Source: Gyrodactylus bullatarudis (taxonomy: Eukaryota > Platyhelminthes > Monogenea > Gyrodactylidea > Gyrodactylidae). Taken from it: a stretch of DNA of 64,000 bases. The notes beneath the pieces are model-generated. The model was not told the origin of the DNA, did no database searches, and was given only the letters and a program-made list of their open reading frames with translations. The DNA lies in assembly GCA_012064415.1 (NCBI GenBank), contig SSNU01000312.1:1-64000 (forward strand). Direction: 5' to 3'. Below, piece by piece: positions 12,022-24,000 of the stretch. A program made the translations under genes and the position numbers. Every line of letters starts with the position of its first letter. The stretch's first letter is position 1.

Positions 12022-12611
12022 TTAATCCACGTAGAAGATGAAGCAAACAACCAAGAAGATATTCAAGAGGAACAAAATGATGAAACCATCCGGATCTATG
12101 TCAAATTATCGTTCAAAGGAGATGGCTTTAGTCATGATTTAAGAAGGAAATTGACCAAACTTGTAAATGAAAATTATAATGATATACNNNNNNNNNNNNN
12201 NNNNNNNNNNNNNNNNNNNNNNNNNNNNNNNNNNNNNNNNNNNNNNNNNNNNNNNNNNNNNNNNNNNNNNNNNNNNNNNNNNNNNNNNNNNNNNNNNNNN
12301 NNNNNNNNNNNNNNNNNNNNNNNNNNNNNNNNNNNNNNNNNNNNNNNNNNNNNNNNNNNNNNNNNNNNNNNNNNNNNNNNNNNNNNNNNNNNNNNNNNNN
12401 NNNNNNNNNNNNNNNNNNNNNNNNAAAAAAGCACCTAGAGCAATGTGGTTGTCAAGCAAGTGAAGAAAATTTCAAAATTTTATTCATATGTCCCAACGAT
12501 AAACTTATAGACCTCAAAATCCGAGAGAAGTTTCTAATCATGAATGAAGATCCTAACCTATGCATCCAAAAGAACCATTTACATGATTTGCAGTTGCCTT
12601 GGCCCAATTGA
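12022..12611 (+). mobile_element. GIY-YIG-bearing retroelement fragment (Penelope-like), interrupted by a sequence gap
   Basis: The open frame before the gap reads IRIYVKLSFKGDGFSHDL and RRKLTKLVNENYNDI. After the gap it resumes with KKHLEQCGCQASEENF and ends DLQLPWPN and a stop at 12609-12611. The same order and the same LQLPWP ending occur in the copy at 48621-49154, which shows the GIY-YIG signature. The central nuclease part of this copy falls in the gap. No reverse transcriptase domain is in view, so this is a 5'-truncated copy, as is common for such elements. Confidence 0.72.
12188..12424. other. Assembly gap (237 N)
   Basis: An unresolved run of N inside the GIY-YIG element. The presence of a second copy and a reversed fragment nearby suggests the assembler failed on a repeat. 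Confidence 0.98.
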
Positions 12612-13127
12612 TTTTTAATTTTTCTTTTCTACATCTAATAATAGAGAAGTTTTTTGGTTTTTCATTAATTGGAAGTGTTTCAAGAATTTTACAATTTCAT
12701 TAACATAAATTTCATTGAACTAATATTTATAATCATTTAATTGAACCAGGATTAGAGATTGATAAGACCTGGCGAAATATATATTTCTCTAATTAAAAAA
12801 TTCTTTTCTTATACTGACAATGATAATTGAAAATAGTTTTCTCAAATTAATTTTTCACATCCAATCTGTATATTAACAGTATTAGAGTCTGATATATATC
12901 ATGATAAAGTAAAGAGGAAAGAGGATGCGGGAAAAATGTGAAATAAGCGATTATTGGCCAATCAGAGACGATATACACTTCTCCTCTCTACTCAATGAGT
13001 ATATACTCATTATTGATAAGTCTGTACTACTACTCATGATTTACTCCACTCCATGCATGGAGGCAATAAATATATATACCAAGAATATATGCTGTCCACA
13101 CCTATGAGATAACTGTAGGTAAATAAG
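12612..13127. other. Upstream region of the Snail-like gene
   Basis: No gene seen. The plus-strand frame at 12925-13107 has no recognisable features. The region probably contains regulatory DNA for the transcription factor gene downstream, but no specific site can be supported apart from the TATA motif reported separately. Confidence 0.35.
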
Positions 13128-13135
13128 TATAAAAG
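13128..13135 (+). promoter_or_regulatory. Putative TATA box of the Snail-like gene
   Basis: TATAAAAG lies about 40 nt before a possible 5'UTR exon that ends at a GTGAGT donor (13177). The matching acceptor is TTACTTTAG at 13295-13303, next to the coding exon. The spacing fits an RNA polymerase II core promoter with a short non-coding first exon and a 127-nt intron. Confidence 0.4.
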
Positions 13136-13311
13136 TTCAACAACCAAGATGATGGACAGGATTCTCCAGAGATAGAGTGAGTTTCTTACACAATGATTTC
13201 ATTCAATTAATCCTGACTTTTCATTCTAATTTCCTTATGAATGGAACATACCGCAATTTTACTTGTAAAAAATAATTCATTGATGGAATTTTTATTACTT
13301 TAGATGAAAAA

Positions 13312-14755
13312 ATGTTACCATTTGGTCTGAACACTGAGAAACTATTGAATTTCTTTCATGAAAACATGTCAGGACTATTTCAAGCTGAGGCCTACAGGCG
13401 AATATCAGAATTGAATAATTCCTTTGCCACATTCAACTCGACTGATAGCTCAGAGTCTCTTCTCGATCTAAGTTCGAATGGCCAGAACACTTCATCAGCA
13501 TCTTCATCATCGTCAACATCAACACATTCCTTGGAAAGTAATGCAAGTTTCCCAAAACTTGATTTCAATTTCAATGCAATATCACATCCTATCATGATTG
13601 TACCAAGTCCGGCAGAGGCCCTCAACATGCTCAGGATATACGACCTCAATGTGAAGAGTAGCATAGAAAATTTTGTAGGGGAAAGGGATAAAAAACGAAA
13701 AATAACAACGTGAGTGCTGCTTATTTTTTTAAGAAGTAATAATGATCAAAAAATAGAAAGTAGACTTTCGCATGTATCCATTGTATCCTAAAATCTCAAC
13801 GGTCCTTATTGTTTCTCTTGTCTAATGATGATCCTGAAAAATAACGTTTGATTCCTCTTAAACCAGTCGCAATTGTGAAATCGACTTTTACGATGAAAAA
13901 TGAAATGAGTTTCAAACATTCAAGACTGGTTTCAGATTCTTTTTGGACTGCTTCAATATTTTGGAATGAAAATAAGCAATCCAGCTAAACTTTTGATTCT
14001 GCATTGAATGGCGCTAAATTTATTGAGTCTCACTCCGATATAGTAAACCCGGTTATTTTGAATTAGATGAGTTTGATCGTCCGAGCATTTTACTGTGACC
14101 ACTTCAAGTAGAGAGGAAAAAGAGTGTTAGCTTGTTCATGCATCTCCAAGCAAATCAAAATCTACATAAGTAGGATTCCACAAAATCTTAAAAAAATTCG
14201 AATTCTCGATTAAAACGTCGAGATTTCTGTAAAAATCATAGATTCCCAACTTCATATCAACCGACTTTAGTTAAGAATTTCCTTGATTCTAATAATTCTC
14301 TTTTTGCTACATGATATCAAATACAGAAGCATTTATTTTTTTAACTGATTGCATAATTTTATAGGCCAACATCTTCAGAGAGATCAGGCAAAAAAAACGA
14401 ACTAGAGAAAAAAGAAAACAAATTAAAGTGTAAATTATGTCCAAAAAGTTACAATCATTCATCAGCCCTGAAGATGCACATAAGAACGCATACATTGCCG
14501 TGTCAGTGTAAGTTTTGTGGGAAAGCCTTCTCAAGAAAATGGCTTCTAAAGGGTCACGAGAGGACACACACCGGTGAACGACCGTATCATTGTGAAATTT
14601 GTGGACGATCTTTTTCAGATCGCTCCAATCTCAGAGCCCATAATCAGACACACCAAATGAATAAAAGATACAAGTGCATCGAGTGTCCGAGGTCCTTTTC
14701 TCGGATGGGCTTATTGAATAAGCATCTTGCCTCATCACACCGAAACCTAAATTAG
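13312..14755 (+). CDS. Snail/Scratch-family C2H2 zinc-finger transcription factor
   Basis: Two coding exons, 13312-13709 and 14365-14755, joined in frame across a 656-nt intron, giving 262 residues. The C-terminus carries four C2H2 fingers: CKLC...HIRTH, CKFC...HERTH, CEIC...HNQTH and CIEC...HLASSH. The linker [20 protein letters not shown] and the block [16 protein letters not shown] are diagnostic of the Snail superfamily (E-box binding, usually repressors). The N-terminal half is Ser-rich (about residues 45-80). It does not start with the SNAG repressor motif (MPRSFLV-type) usual in the family, and the extra N-terminal finger of many members is absent. The start is the first in-frame ATG after the acceptor at 13304. 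An ATG at 13304 is out of frame and stops at once. Confidence 0.92.
13800..14268. mobile_element. Family B MITE-like element inside the Snail-gene intron
   Basis: The right end is 'catagattcccaacttcata' followed by 'tcaaccgacttta' (about 14235-14268). It matches the right ends at 47187-47221 and, more loosely, 42700-42745. Interior landmarks such as TGTCTAATGATGATCCTGAA are shared with 46950 and 42485. The terminus resembles that of family A, so the families look related. Boundaries are approximate. Confidence 0.5.
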
Positions 14756-14808
14756 AGAGAATTGCTTTTTTCATTCTCAAGATTTGTATTTGTAAGAATT
14801 TTAATTTG

Positions 14809-14814
14809 AATAAA
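14809..14814 (+). terminator. Polyadenylation signal of the Snail-like gene
   Basis: AATAAA about 55 nt after the stop codon at 14755, in AT-rich sequence with a T-rich stretch just after it. This is a standard position for a cleavage/polyadenylation signal. Confidence 0.5.
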
Positions 14815-15053
14815 TATTTTAAAATAACATTTTTACTACTTCGTTTTTACTTGAAAGTAGTAACACGATATACAATTATTTAGATATAATTTATTCATTT
14901 AAGACGATTATATAAATACAGTATCACAGTGGAGAATCAAAGATTTACAAGTTTCTTTCAACGTTCAAAATTTCTTTAATATATTTGTGCCTGTGTTCTT
15001 TTGATTGGGACAAAATACTGACAAAATTATTAAGTTAATTTGGACTGAATTGG

Positions 15054-18000
15054 TTAGTTAAGTTTCACCTCGACCAAATTGTTATCGTCCAGCTCTTCAT
15101 AGGCATCCGGACTTGCGTTATCTGACATGAGGAGTTGCTCATTCTCATAGCTCTCAGAGATGTTTAATTTCTTGTACTTGAAATTGGCAGAGTTTGGTCG
15201 GGAAATTCGAAGACTATCAGTAAGATGAGTCTTCCCCCGTACATCAATCTTTTCGTTGTAGTCCATTTGATCAGTATCTGTGTCTCTTGCTATTTCATAG
15301 TCAATTTCAGTTGTAGTCACTTGTTTATAATCGTTAGTTGAAAGAAGAGCATCTTCAAGTGGCAAAGTCCCATGACCCCTTTTCTTCCTTCTTGCTGCCA
15401 TGGCATAGGTTTTCCTGTTGCTCCGCTGATACAACTTGATGATGAAGATGATCAACACAGACAGTAACAACAATAATATTGTTGTTCCTATTGGTAAAAG
15501 AAATTTTAATTTTAAAAGGCTCATAGAATTTCCAAAAATAATTCAATCTGGTTAAAGTTTGGCCTTTTTTGAATTTCGAAAATGCACCAAATTTCCACTT
15601 TGATCTCAAGATTTTTGTTGATTTTAAACAATTGAAATGCTTATAGTTGAGATCAAAATTAGACAAAAGATTCGAACATGGTCGAAGTTGTTCACAGGAA
15701 TTCATCATTATTACGATAAATCGAACAATCGGAATTTTTAAAATTATCACTAAGGGAAATGACTCAAGATTCAAAAAGTTTAATTTTTTTCTTGAGAATG
15801 ACGAATTTCCCTTAAACACTACGGCCAAATTTGTATTTTTATCTAATTATGATCCCAAATGTCAGTGTTTAATCACTTCAAATCTTCAAAATCATTAAAA
15901 ATGTTAAGCTCAAAAGTTGAAAAACTGGAAATTTTCATGTTGACCTAGGATTTAGTGGACATTCTAATCTTCATGTCAACTAGTTTTATGTAAAATCTAA
16001 CATCTAGTTTTTCATTAAGCTCCTTGTTTATATAGCAGACAAAAATTACCTATGATGAAAATGTTCTTGTTCAATTGGTCATCAGGAAGCATTGACGTGG
16101 GAATCCTTTCAAGTACAAAGGTTATCATCGCGCTTTTATCAGAGGTAACATTGACCACCTTAATGAGAGTTTTGTAACGTTCTGTTGATCTTATGGCAAG
16201 ACGATATTCTCCCAATGGCAGAGGTATGAAAAAGGTTGAATTGTGTGTGTCCGCTTTTGTCATCCATTCCCTTTGGAGGAAATCAACATGGACTCTAGCC
16301 TCAGGGAGAGGTTCGTGATTTTGATCGACAACTTGGCCAAGTATACCATTAAAGTTCATCTCTTCAGGTAGTAATAGGCCAAAGACGTTTAATATTAATC
16401 CCGGGAGATCAGAGTCAATCCACAGTCTTGCCAAGGATTCATTTGACGGAACATGGCAGCCAGGACATAGGGATACTTGGACAGTGTATGGTGAATTGAT
16501 TGGTTCATCTTCCGGATTGAAGCTTTCGCTATACATTTCTGGATTCAGAGATGAATGTGGCTGTATGAATCGACTGAAATGGTCTGATATGTTTTCATAT
16601 TTATTCTCTTCGTTTTGGTCTACACATTGACTCGGTGTTGAGGCCAGGATTGGCGAGATAATCTTTGAGAAGTTAACCATTTTCTCATTCAGATGCTTTG
16701 CAATCCCAATGCCGAAAGGAGTATCTGAAAAGACTAAATAGAGACACGTTTAATCTTTTTTATTGAGTATTTGCAACTAAAATTACTCACAATTTGCCAT
16801 TTTTATAGATGAGCTACCACCAGGAGTGAAGATGATAGCTGTCTGCACTGGGTTGTTCACAATCTCTTTATAGAGAGCGTTGAGTTCAGGCAATGACTCA
16901 ATTGTTTTGAGTTTATTCTCATGAGCGTACGTGTAACTGGAATTGGCATGTTGTACACGCACAAATTCACGTTCTATTTCTATAAGTAGTTAAATGATTA
17001 AAAACTAATAAAAAATTTGGAACAATTTGAAAAAATATTGTAAACCTACAGCTGTTCTTGATGATTCTGGGAATTTATGATTTTCACAAAATTTCCAATT
17101 TTTTCATTATAGTCTCAAGATTTTTTGGAAACCGATCCAAGAAAAAAAATATATTTTGGAGACATTTTAAAATTTGGTGCAAATTTTCCATTTTTCTAAA
17201 CTCTGAGTTGATTTCAATGGGTGAGAGGGTTCAAACTTTATTACTCAAGATCACCATTTAATTTTTGGAAGAACTGACAATTTGAACTGACCTACTCGAA
17301 AAATTGGAGGCAGATTGTCGCAAGACAATTGAGTATTTCTTAAAATGTCTACAATCATTTTGATGATGAAAAATAAGATTTGATTCCTCGTACACATTGG
17401 AATTAACAAAAATGTTCAACTTAAAATTTAGAATTAGGAATGGAAAATCGCGGTAATTAAATTGCCTGACTGTTTATTATCAATAAAATTGCTGCTTAGA
17501 TTTTCTAGGCAATGATTGTTTTAATTTTCGCAACTGGAAATGCATTCTATATCAATGAGGTCAACGAATTAATTTTAATCATAAAATTCTGTATTTTACA
17601 AGTACACACTCAGATAGAAAACTGAATCAAAATGCAAAAATTAGCAAGTGACGAAAATACCATTGATTCACCAAGATGAAAATTGAACTTTGAATAAATT
17701 AAGTATTTGTGTGTATGAAGAGATAGAGATCATGACAGTTTTGTAAATGAGGGTTTACTCACAATCTATCTCTGTGGTTGAAGAGTCTACAATCGAAATT
17801 AACGATTTACTTGAACCTATATTAGAAATTATGGACTCCTTTGATGAACTATTACGGTAGTCAAGATGTCCACCACTGTAGACATGAGAGCTGAAGAAAA
17901 AGTAACAATTTCTATTGGCTCCATTTAGTTTTGGGTGGAAAAAGTTTATGGAATTTAATAAATTTTACCTTTATCAATTAGGTCATTGTTTTGTTTAAAC

Positions 18001-21000
18001 TACTCAAATTAAATCTTGGAGGCCCAGAGAAATTTTTTACAGGATCAAAATGCAATATTTTGTCAATCAAATGATTTGTTAATATGCTGATTACGAATTT
18101 ATAGTTATTTTGATGCAATTATTTAGTTTGATCAAAAATTGGCTATCTTTGAAGCTTAAGCAGATAGAGCCGATTGCATATTTGAATAGCATATTTCCAA
18201 AATAGCTTTAGCATAGTACGTGTACTCATCCAAGACTCAGAAAATATTTCGTTTGCCACGCCCATTCGATAGAAAATCTAGTAATCCCCTAGGAATACGC
18301 AAAGATCTCAGATCTATTATCAGTCAATTAATTATAATTAATTCTGCTTTGTCTAGGAGCATAAAAAACCTCTCTCTGATGGTTGTATTCTTATTAGGAT
18401 AATCTTACCAATAATCTTGTCGTAAAAGTTGACAATATCGTTTTTATTTTTATTTTGACACATCAAGTGTTGACTATTAGTGAGCCTGTTTGAGGTTTTC
18501 TCATTGTAAACTGTCCAAGATGAGTAGAACTGATCAGGATTAGGCACCGGTATGATAGTCAAGTTGAGACCCTTCAACATGGCCAGTTTTTTATTCCAGC
18601 CAATGACTCCTGAGGAATGTTTACAAATGAAATCGATCAAATAAACTAAAAGTGTTGGGGTAGTAATGTCTTTGGCCGAATTAAAGTTGCCCAAGATGAG
18701 TGAATGATGCCCCATGGGTATTATATTCAATGACGAGTCTGGTAAAGTCTCTTCTGACTTTTCCTTTGGAGTTATATCAATGGCATAAATCGGTCGTTTC
18801 TGAAATTCGGAGAAACAAATTTGAATTTTGAGCTTGGTATCATTTCCAAATGATGAAAATTTTACTTGATTAATTTCTAAGATAGCTTATTCATTTCCTA
18901 TTCAGATTTTAGATAAAAATTATTGATCAATGGATAGAAACGAGACAGTTCTTTGGCCAAGAATACATTGATCAATCTTTAAAATGAATTCGAGATCAAA
19001 TCTCTGCCAAAACTAAACATCAACTTGTGCATGTGCAGAGAGGTATATTTGAAATTTAGAGATCAAGCTTGCTCAAAACATTAATAAACATAAGTTGATT
19101 AAAAATTGGTTTTCAAATTCAGTGAAAAATCAACTTATATTGGTTAAAATTCGATAAAAATTGTGATTCCAACCGTGATTGGCGATTTTTGGTCATAAAA
19201 ATTTATCAAAAATTGAGATTTGTTTCTATGCTCAATCTAAGTGTGGCATATCATAATTAGTCTAGTGAGCCTGTATGAGAATTCTCATAATAAATTCAAA
19301 ATTTAAATGGCTGCTTACTTTTTTTGAATAACCAATAACACGTGAAGTTGCACATTGGTTATTTCCCGTAGAATTGTATTTTCGTATATGCTCAATGAGG
19401 TCATCAGCTGACTCAAATGAGACATCCTTTAGGGCAAATTCAAGAATAATATACTCATATTGTGAGAACCAGGCTTCTCCCTTGATGAAAATGTAAATCT
19501 CTTGATGGTATTTCTCTTTAATTGCAACAGAGTCTTTTTTGATGTACGCTGGATTAGCTGATCCACTTACAAATGACATGTATTCACCTAATCATAAAAA
19601 TCAGAATAAAATTAACCATTTATAGTAGTAGGGTAGGACTTTTAACTTTTCGAGTTCATGCTTTCCTTTGAGAGAAAATAAGAGAAAAAGGAAAATTTCC
19701 TATTGAACCTTTTGTTTAAAATCTTAAGTAGATATGCATAATTTCAATTGAAGATGTCAAATTTCAAATTTGCGCCATTATTTCTCAATGAAATTTACTA
19801 CGAGAAAGGATAAATTCTAAATTATTGACACGCTACGAATTTTTAAAATTAAATTAATGTTAAATACATGGGTTGATTCCAAAAATGGCCCCATATATTT
19901 CCACAAGTGACCCTAAAGAATGAAAAATTGTCGTAACTCAAGCGATGAATAAGTCTTCTGCAACATTCGACTCTCTTCTTCTTCTTCTAAGCTTCAGGAA
20001 TTTGTGAAATTCTCTCCACCTAAGACACGTACAACCGAAGAAAACGACACGTTTAAATCAGCAGAAATTTCTCTTGAAGACAAATGAGAAAGACAAAATC
20101 GACTTTCCCAACAACTGCCTGTCTTGGGCGGTCTTGTATTGGTTCAACATCAAAATTGGTTTTTCCATTCTTGAATAGGCCGAAGCATTTTTGAACCGTA
20201 GACATTGAAGCAACTCTACAAAGAGCTCTCTCTCCATCAATTTGAAAGCTTTTGATGCGGTATGACCGATACTAAAGTTGAAGTAACTTATCTCTCGAAT
20301 TTGTGAGTCAGTGATATTCATGTCTTAATATGGATATTTCGAAAACTTGATAAACTAAAAGATAAAAATAAATTCTACAGATTTTGCAGAATCTTTTCAG
20401 AACTGATTCAAAATTAAAAGAGAACTAACAGCCTAATATTTTCCATAAACGATCCCGAAGATCTAATTATAATTGTAAGCTCTAACAAATGTTGACGATT
20501 CAGTTTATTACATAGGCATTCATGTAATGATAAAAAATTTGATCTTACAAAGAAATAATTTAAACAAAGCAACAATTTTTGGAATGCTCCTTTTAAAGGT
20601 CAACCCATCCCAGAATTATAATTGTTATGATTCATAATAGAATTTCTCCTGATCAATAGACAGTGAAAAAGAAGAAGAATGTCAGAAAGAAAGAAAGACT
20701 ATTCAAGTTTTATCCATCATTTGCCCACCAAATAATGTGGAATATCCATTTAATTTTTCCATTTTCAATACATATATACTTGGTATCAAATAGAATAGTT
20801 TATGAATCATTTGATAAAACAAAGGGAGATTGTATTATAAATAGTACATATTATATGTAGGGAGTTATTAAACTGGAGGAACAACAATTTTGCCCAACTC
20901 TCTCAAATCTATTGATTTGGTAGTGAAGAGTTGAAATGTAAAAATAAGAGATTAAAATAAGCAGAATAATTGAGCTAGTTATTTCAATGAAAAGGTGCAA

Positions 21001-24000
21001 GAATCAGACTAAAGTTGGTGAAAATCAATAGAGATTTACACTCATAATAAGCTTAATGTCTCAAAGAATAACTCAACATTGAATTTGGTTATTGCATTCA
21101 TACATGGACTGTTTGCATTTGGCATGTTGGCCATGATTTTAAAAAATGTTAATGACCTTGATTAATGTTTTATAATTGACAAAATTATTGCTTACTTCTA
21201 CCAAGTATCAGATGTTCAAGGAATAAAATATTCAAGTTATCATTTTTGATAGGAAAAAACTCAAAAAAAGTTTCTCGCCCTTTAAAATACAGTGATAATA
21301 ATCTGATAACCAACAATGAAATCAATTAAAGTGTAGAAGATCTCATAGAGGAATATATATCTTTCTCGAAACTAAATTTTGGTAGATTTTTCAATTCCAT
21401 AGAAAAGTCAAGTAACACAAGAACTGGAGGAAAGGAAGAAAGAGAGATGATTTAGAAAAATCAGATTAAGAAAATTGAAACTCGAAACTTTGATGATTTC
21501 TTCAAGATTATTTGATCAGTGCCCTGTTCAAGGCAAAGAAAAAGTGCATAGCTTAATAATAGACCTCTAGCCGATAATTCTATCAAAGTTAATAAATAAG
21601 AGTGAATTTTGTTTGATCTCTTTTCGTTGAATAAGAGTTGGTTAATACCAAGAGAACTGAGTAATCATCATTAACACCCAGAGTAGACTCAAATCAGACC
21701 AAATGGAAAATCGATAAACTCATCAACAGTGTAATATATATTTATCAACTGACCAGAGGGAAGGAATCGGCAGAATATTCCAGTATCCTTCTCGACTGTT
21801 ATATCATAACTTTGGTAAATGTACTGGTTCATATATGTCATCAATTTGAAGGTGACATTGACAGGTGGACGAAAATCATCTATTGTGATTTCTCTTTCAT
21901 TTGGGTGTACATTAATTTGGCCCAATACCTGGCCACAGTATGAATCTAAATAATGAAAATGTTTTAGAAATTACATTCAAATCTATTCAATTTTTTACAA
22001 ATTAAAAAGTATATATTTTTTACCGTTAGTTTGGGAAATTAGTGAGTGTTAGTAGTTCAACACTATCGTGGTCTATCATGGTAGAGCACCAAATTCGCCA
22101 CTTTTTGTCACTTATTTATCTAAGAATTACAAAGAACTTATTAATCGCATTCTGATTGGTTTGCGCTTGCTATCTACATATATGAAATCGATTTATCTCT
22201 TTCATTGGCTCACGTCTATTGGTCAAGTGTTAATTTCCTATCAGTAATCTATCTTAGATTTCTTCATTTTCTTTAGTGTTCATTCATCTTCTAGAAATAG
22301 AGTCACACTGATTACCCTGATACACTAGATTATTACTAAAAGTCACGGATAACGAGGATGTTTTATACAACTCACGTGAGAGGAATGTGTGTAGGAGATA
22401 CTCGAGTCCGTCCCAATGCCTAATCCAAAGCCAGGGAAGGTAATTGTAGTTGAAGATTTTGTATGAACTTAAACAGGCTAAATTGGCACTGGCATGAATC
22501 ATTGGACCGATTCGTGCATCATGAATATTGTCGACTGTATCATGGATAAACTTGCGATAGTCTTCCAGTTCTAGACAAATAATTGAAAGTAAACCAAAAG
22601 CAGGCTAGAGTCTCTAGTCTCAAGGTATAGTCATTCATTTTATTCTAGGCATCGTTTCGATTAAAGAAAAAAATTACATGTTTCTGATGTAGAAACTAAA
22701 ATCAGTCTGATCGGTCAGTTTATATGTTGTAGCTACGAAAAGGGCAGAGGGGAATACATCGCATAGACCAAATGTATGCTTAATAATTTCAGTGTCAATT
22801 AGCAGAGCATTCCTTGCTAATTGGTACTGAAAAGATTAAGATCAATATCTATTATGCAATTCAACCTTTCTGTTTCTGATTTGTTCTCATTTACATTTAA
22901 TTTGATCTACTTCAAGGGGATTCAAATATTTTCTGATCTCGATTTGTTCTCAAGAAACTCAGTTTCCACATTGATCATTGAGATGGTTTTAGTTTCTACA
23001 TTGGTCGTATGATGTTTACAAAGATCTCTTAACCCTCGCATGGAATTTGGGGTCTTTTTGACCCCAAGGTGATTTCAATCCTTTGTAACTTTTTTTTTGT
23101 ATGATTTTTTTTAATCCTAGAACAAACAATTGTTTTATCTAAAATGACGTCGATCTATAATTACATGAAATAAGTCATTCAGAAAAAATAATAACACAGA
23201 CGGAATTTGCGGTCTTTTCGACCCCGTCCTGTTTATTTATCTTTTTTTTTGATTTCATACATGGAATTTTTTTCAACATCATTGATTTGGCCGGTTATAA
23301 CTCTTATGTTCTACATTGTTTGAAATGGCCTAATACTCTAAACACAAAAAACATTCAAGAAGGGAATTTCTGAAAACTTTGTCTATTCAGCTGATGAAAA
23401 AAGATGAAAACAACCTTGAAAATTCAACAATTATCAGTATAGACACGAGTATATGCAAGAGTAAAGAGCAGGTGACAGAAAAGTACAAAGTCGCTGTGGA
23501 AAATGCAGCATTTTTATATGCAAAGAACATTCTTATCTATCTTGTCCTAATTGTCTATAAAAATATTTAAATCTTGTTGAATGAAAACTTTTTCTTTTTG
23601 CTAAAACTAATGTTGAGAGTATGTGGGGTCAAAAAGACCCCAAATTTCGTCTACGTGATTTTTTTCAAATTCCATGCGAGGGTTAATGTTTTTTATTTTA
23701 TCCTTAATCTTAATTTTACTTAATTTTACAAGTGATGAATTATAGAGTTTTTTTGAAAATTGAAACATTTATAAATGTAATATAACTATAGATTTATATT
23801 TATAGAAATAATGATTTGTACAAATAAGGGAACAAGTAAAGTGTGTTCAATATAGCCGGTGAGGGAGGTTTTTAACCTGAGACAAGAATAACAGGGTCCT
23901 AATGAGAGTTGAGAGAGATACCACTACGCCACACCGGGCAATTATTTCTCTAATTATAATTCTGATTATTATAACAATCACCACAAATATCATAATCCTT

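Noticed and set aside
12139..12463. Several open frames of 86-151 codons spanning the N run
   Set aside because: They are open only because N is not read as a stop. Only the plus-strand frame with similarity on both sides of the gap was kept, as part of the GIY-YIG element.
13304..13306. ATG immediately after the acceptor as the start of the Snail-like gene
   Set aside because: That frame stops after eight codons; the ATG at 13312 opens the long conserved frame.
20058..20321. Minus-strand frame of 87 codons in a CPD intron
   Set aside because: Protein-like in places, but it fits neither CPD nor any family I know, and it has no splice sites in phase with the flanking CPD exons, which already join to each other in frame.
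23852..23940. A functional tRNA gene
   Set aside because: Box B lacks the invariant C, the acceptor stem pairs over only about six bases with mismatches, and no proper anticodon arm could be drawn. It is reported as a SINE-like remnant.
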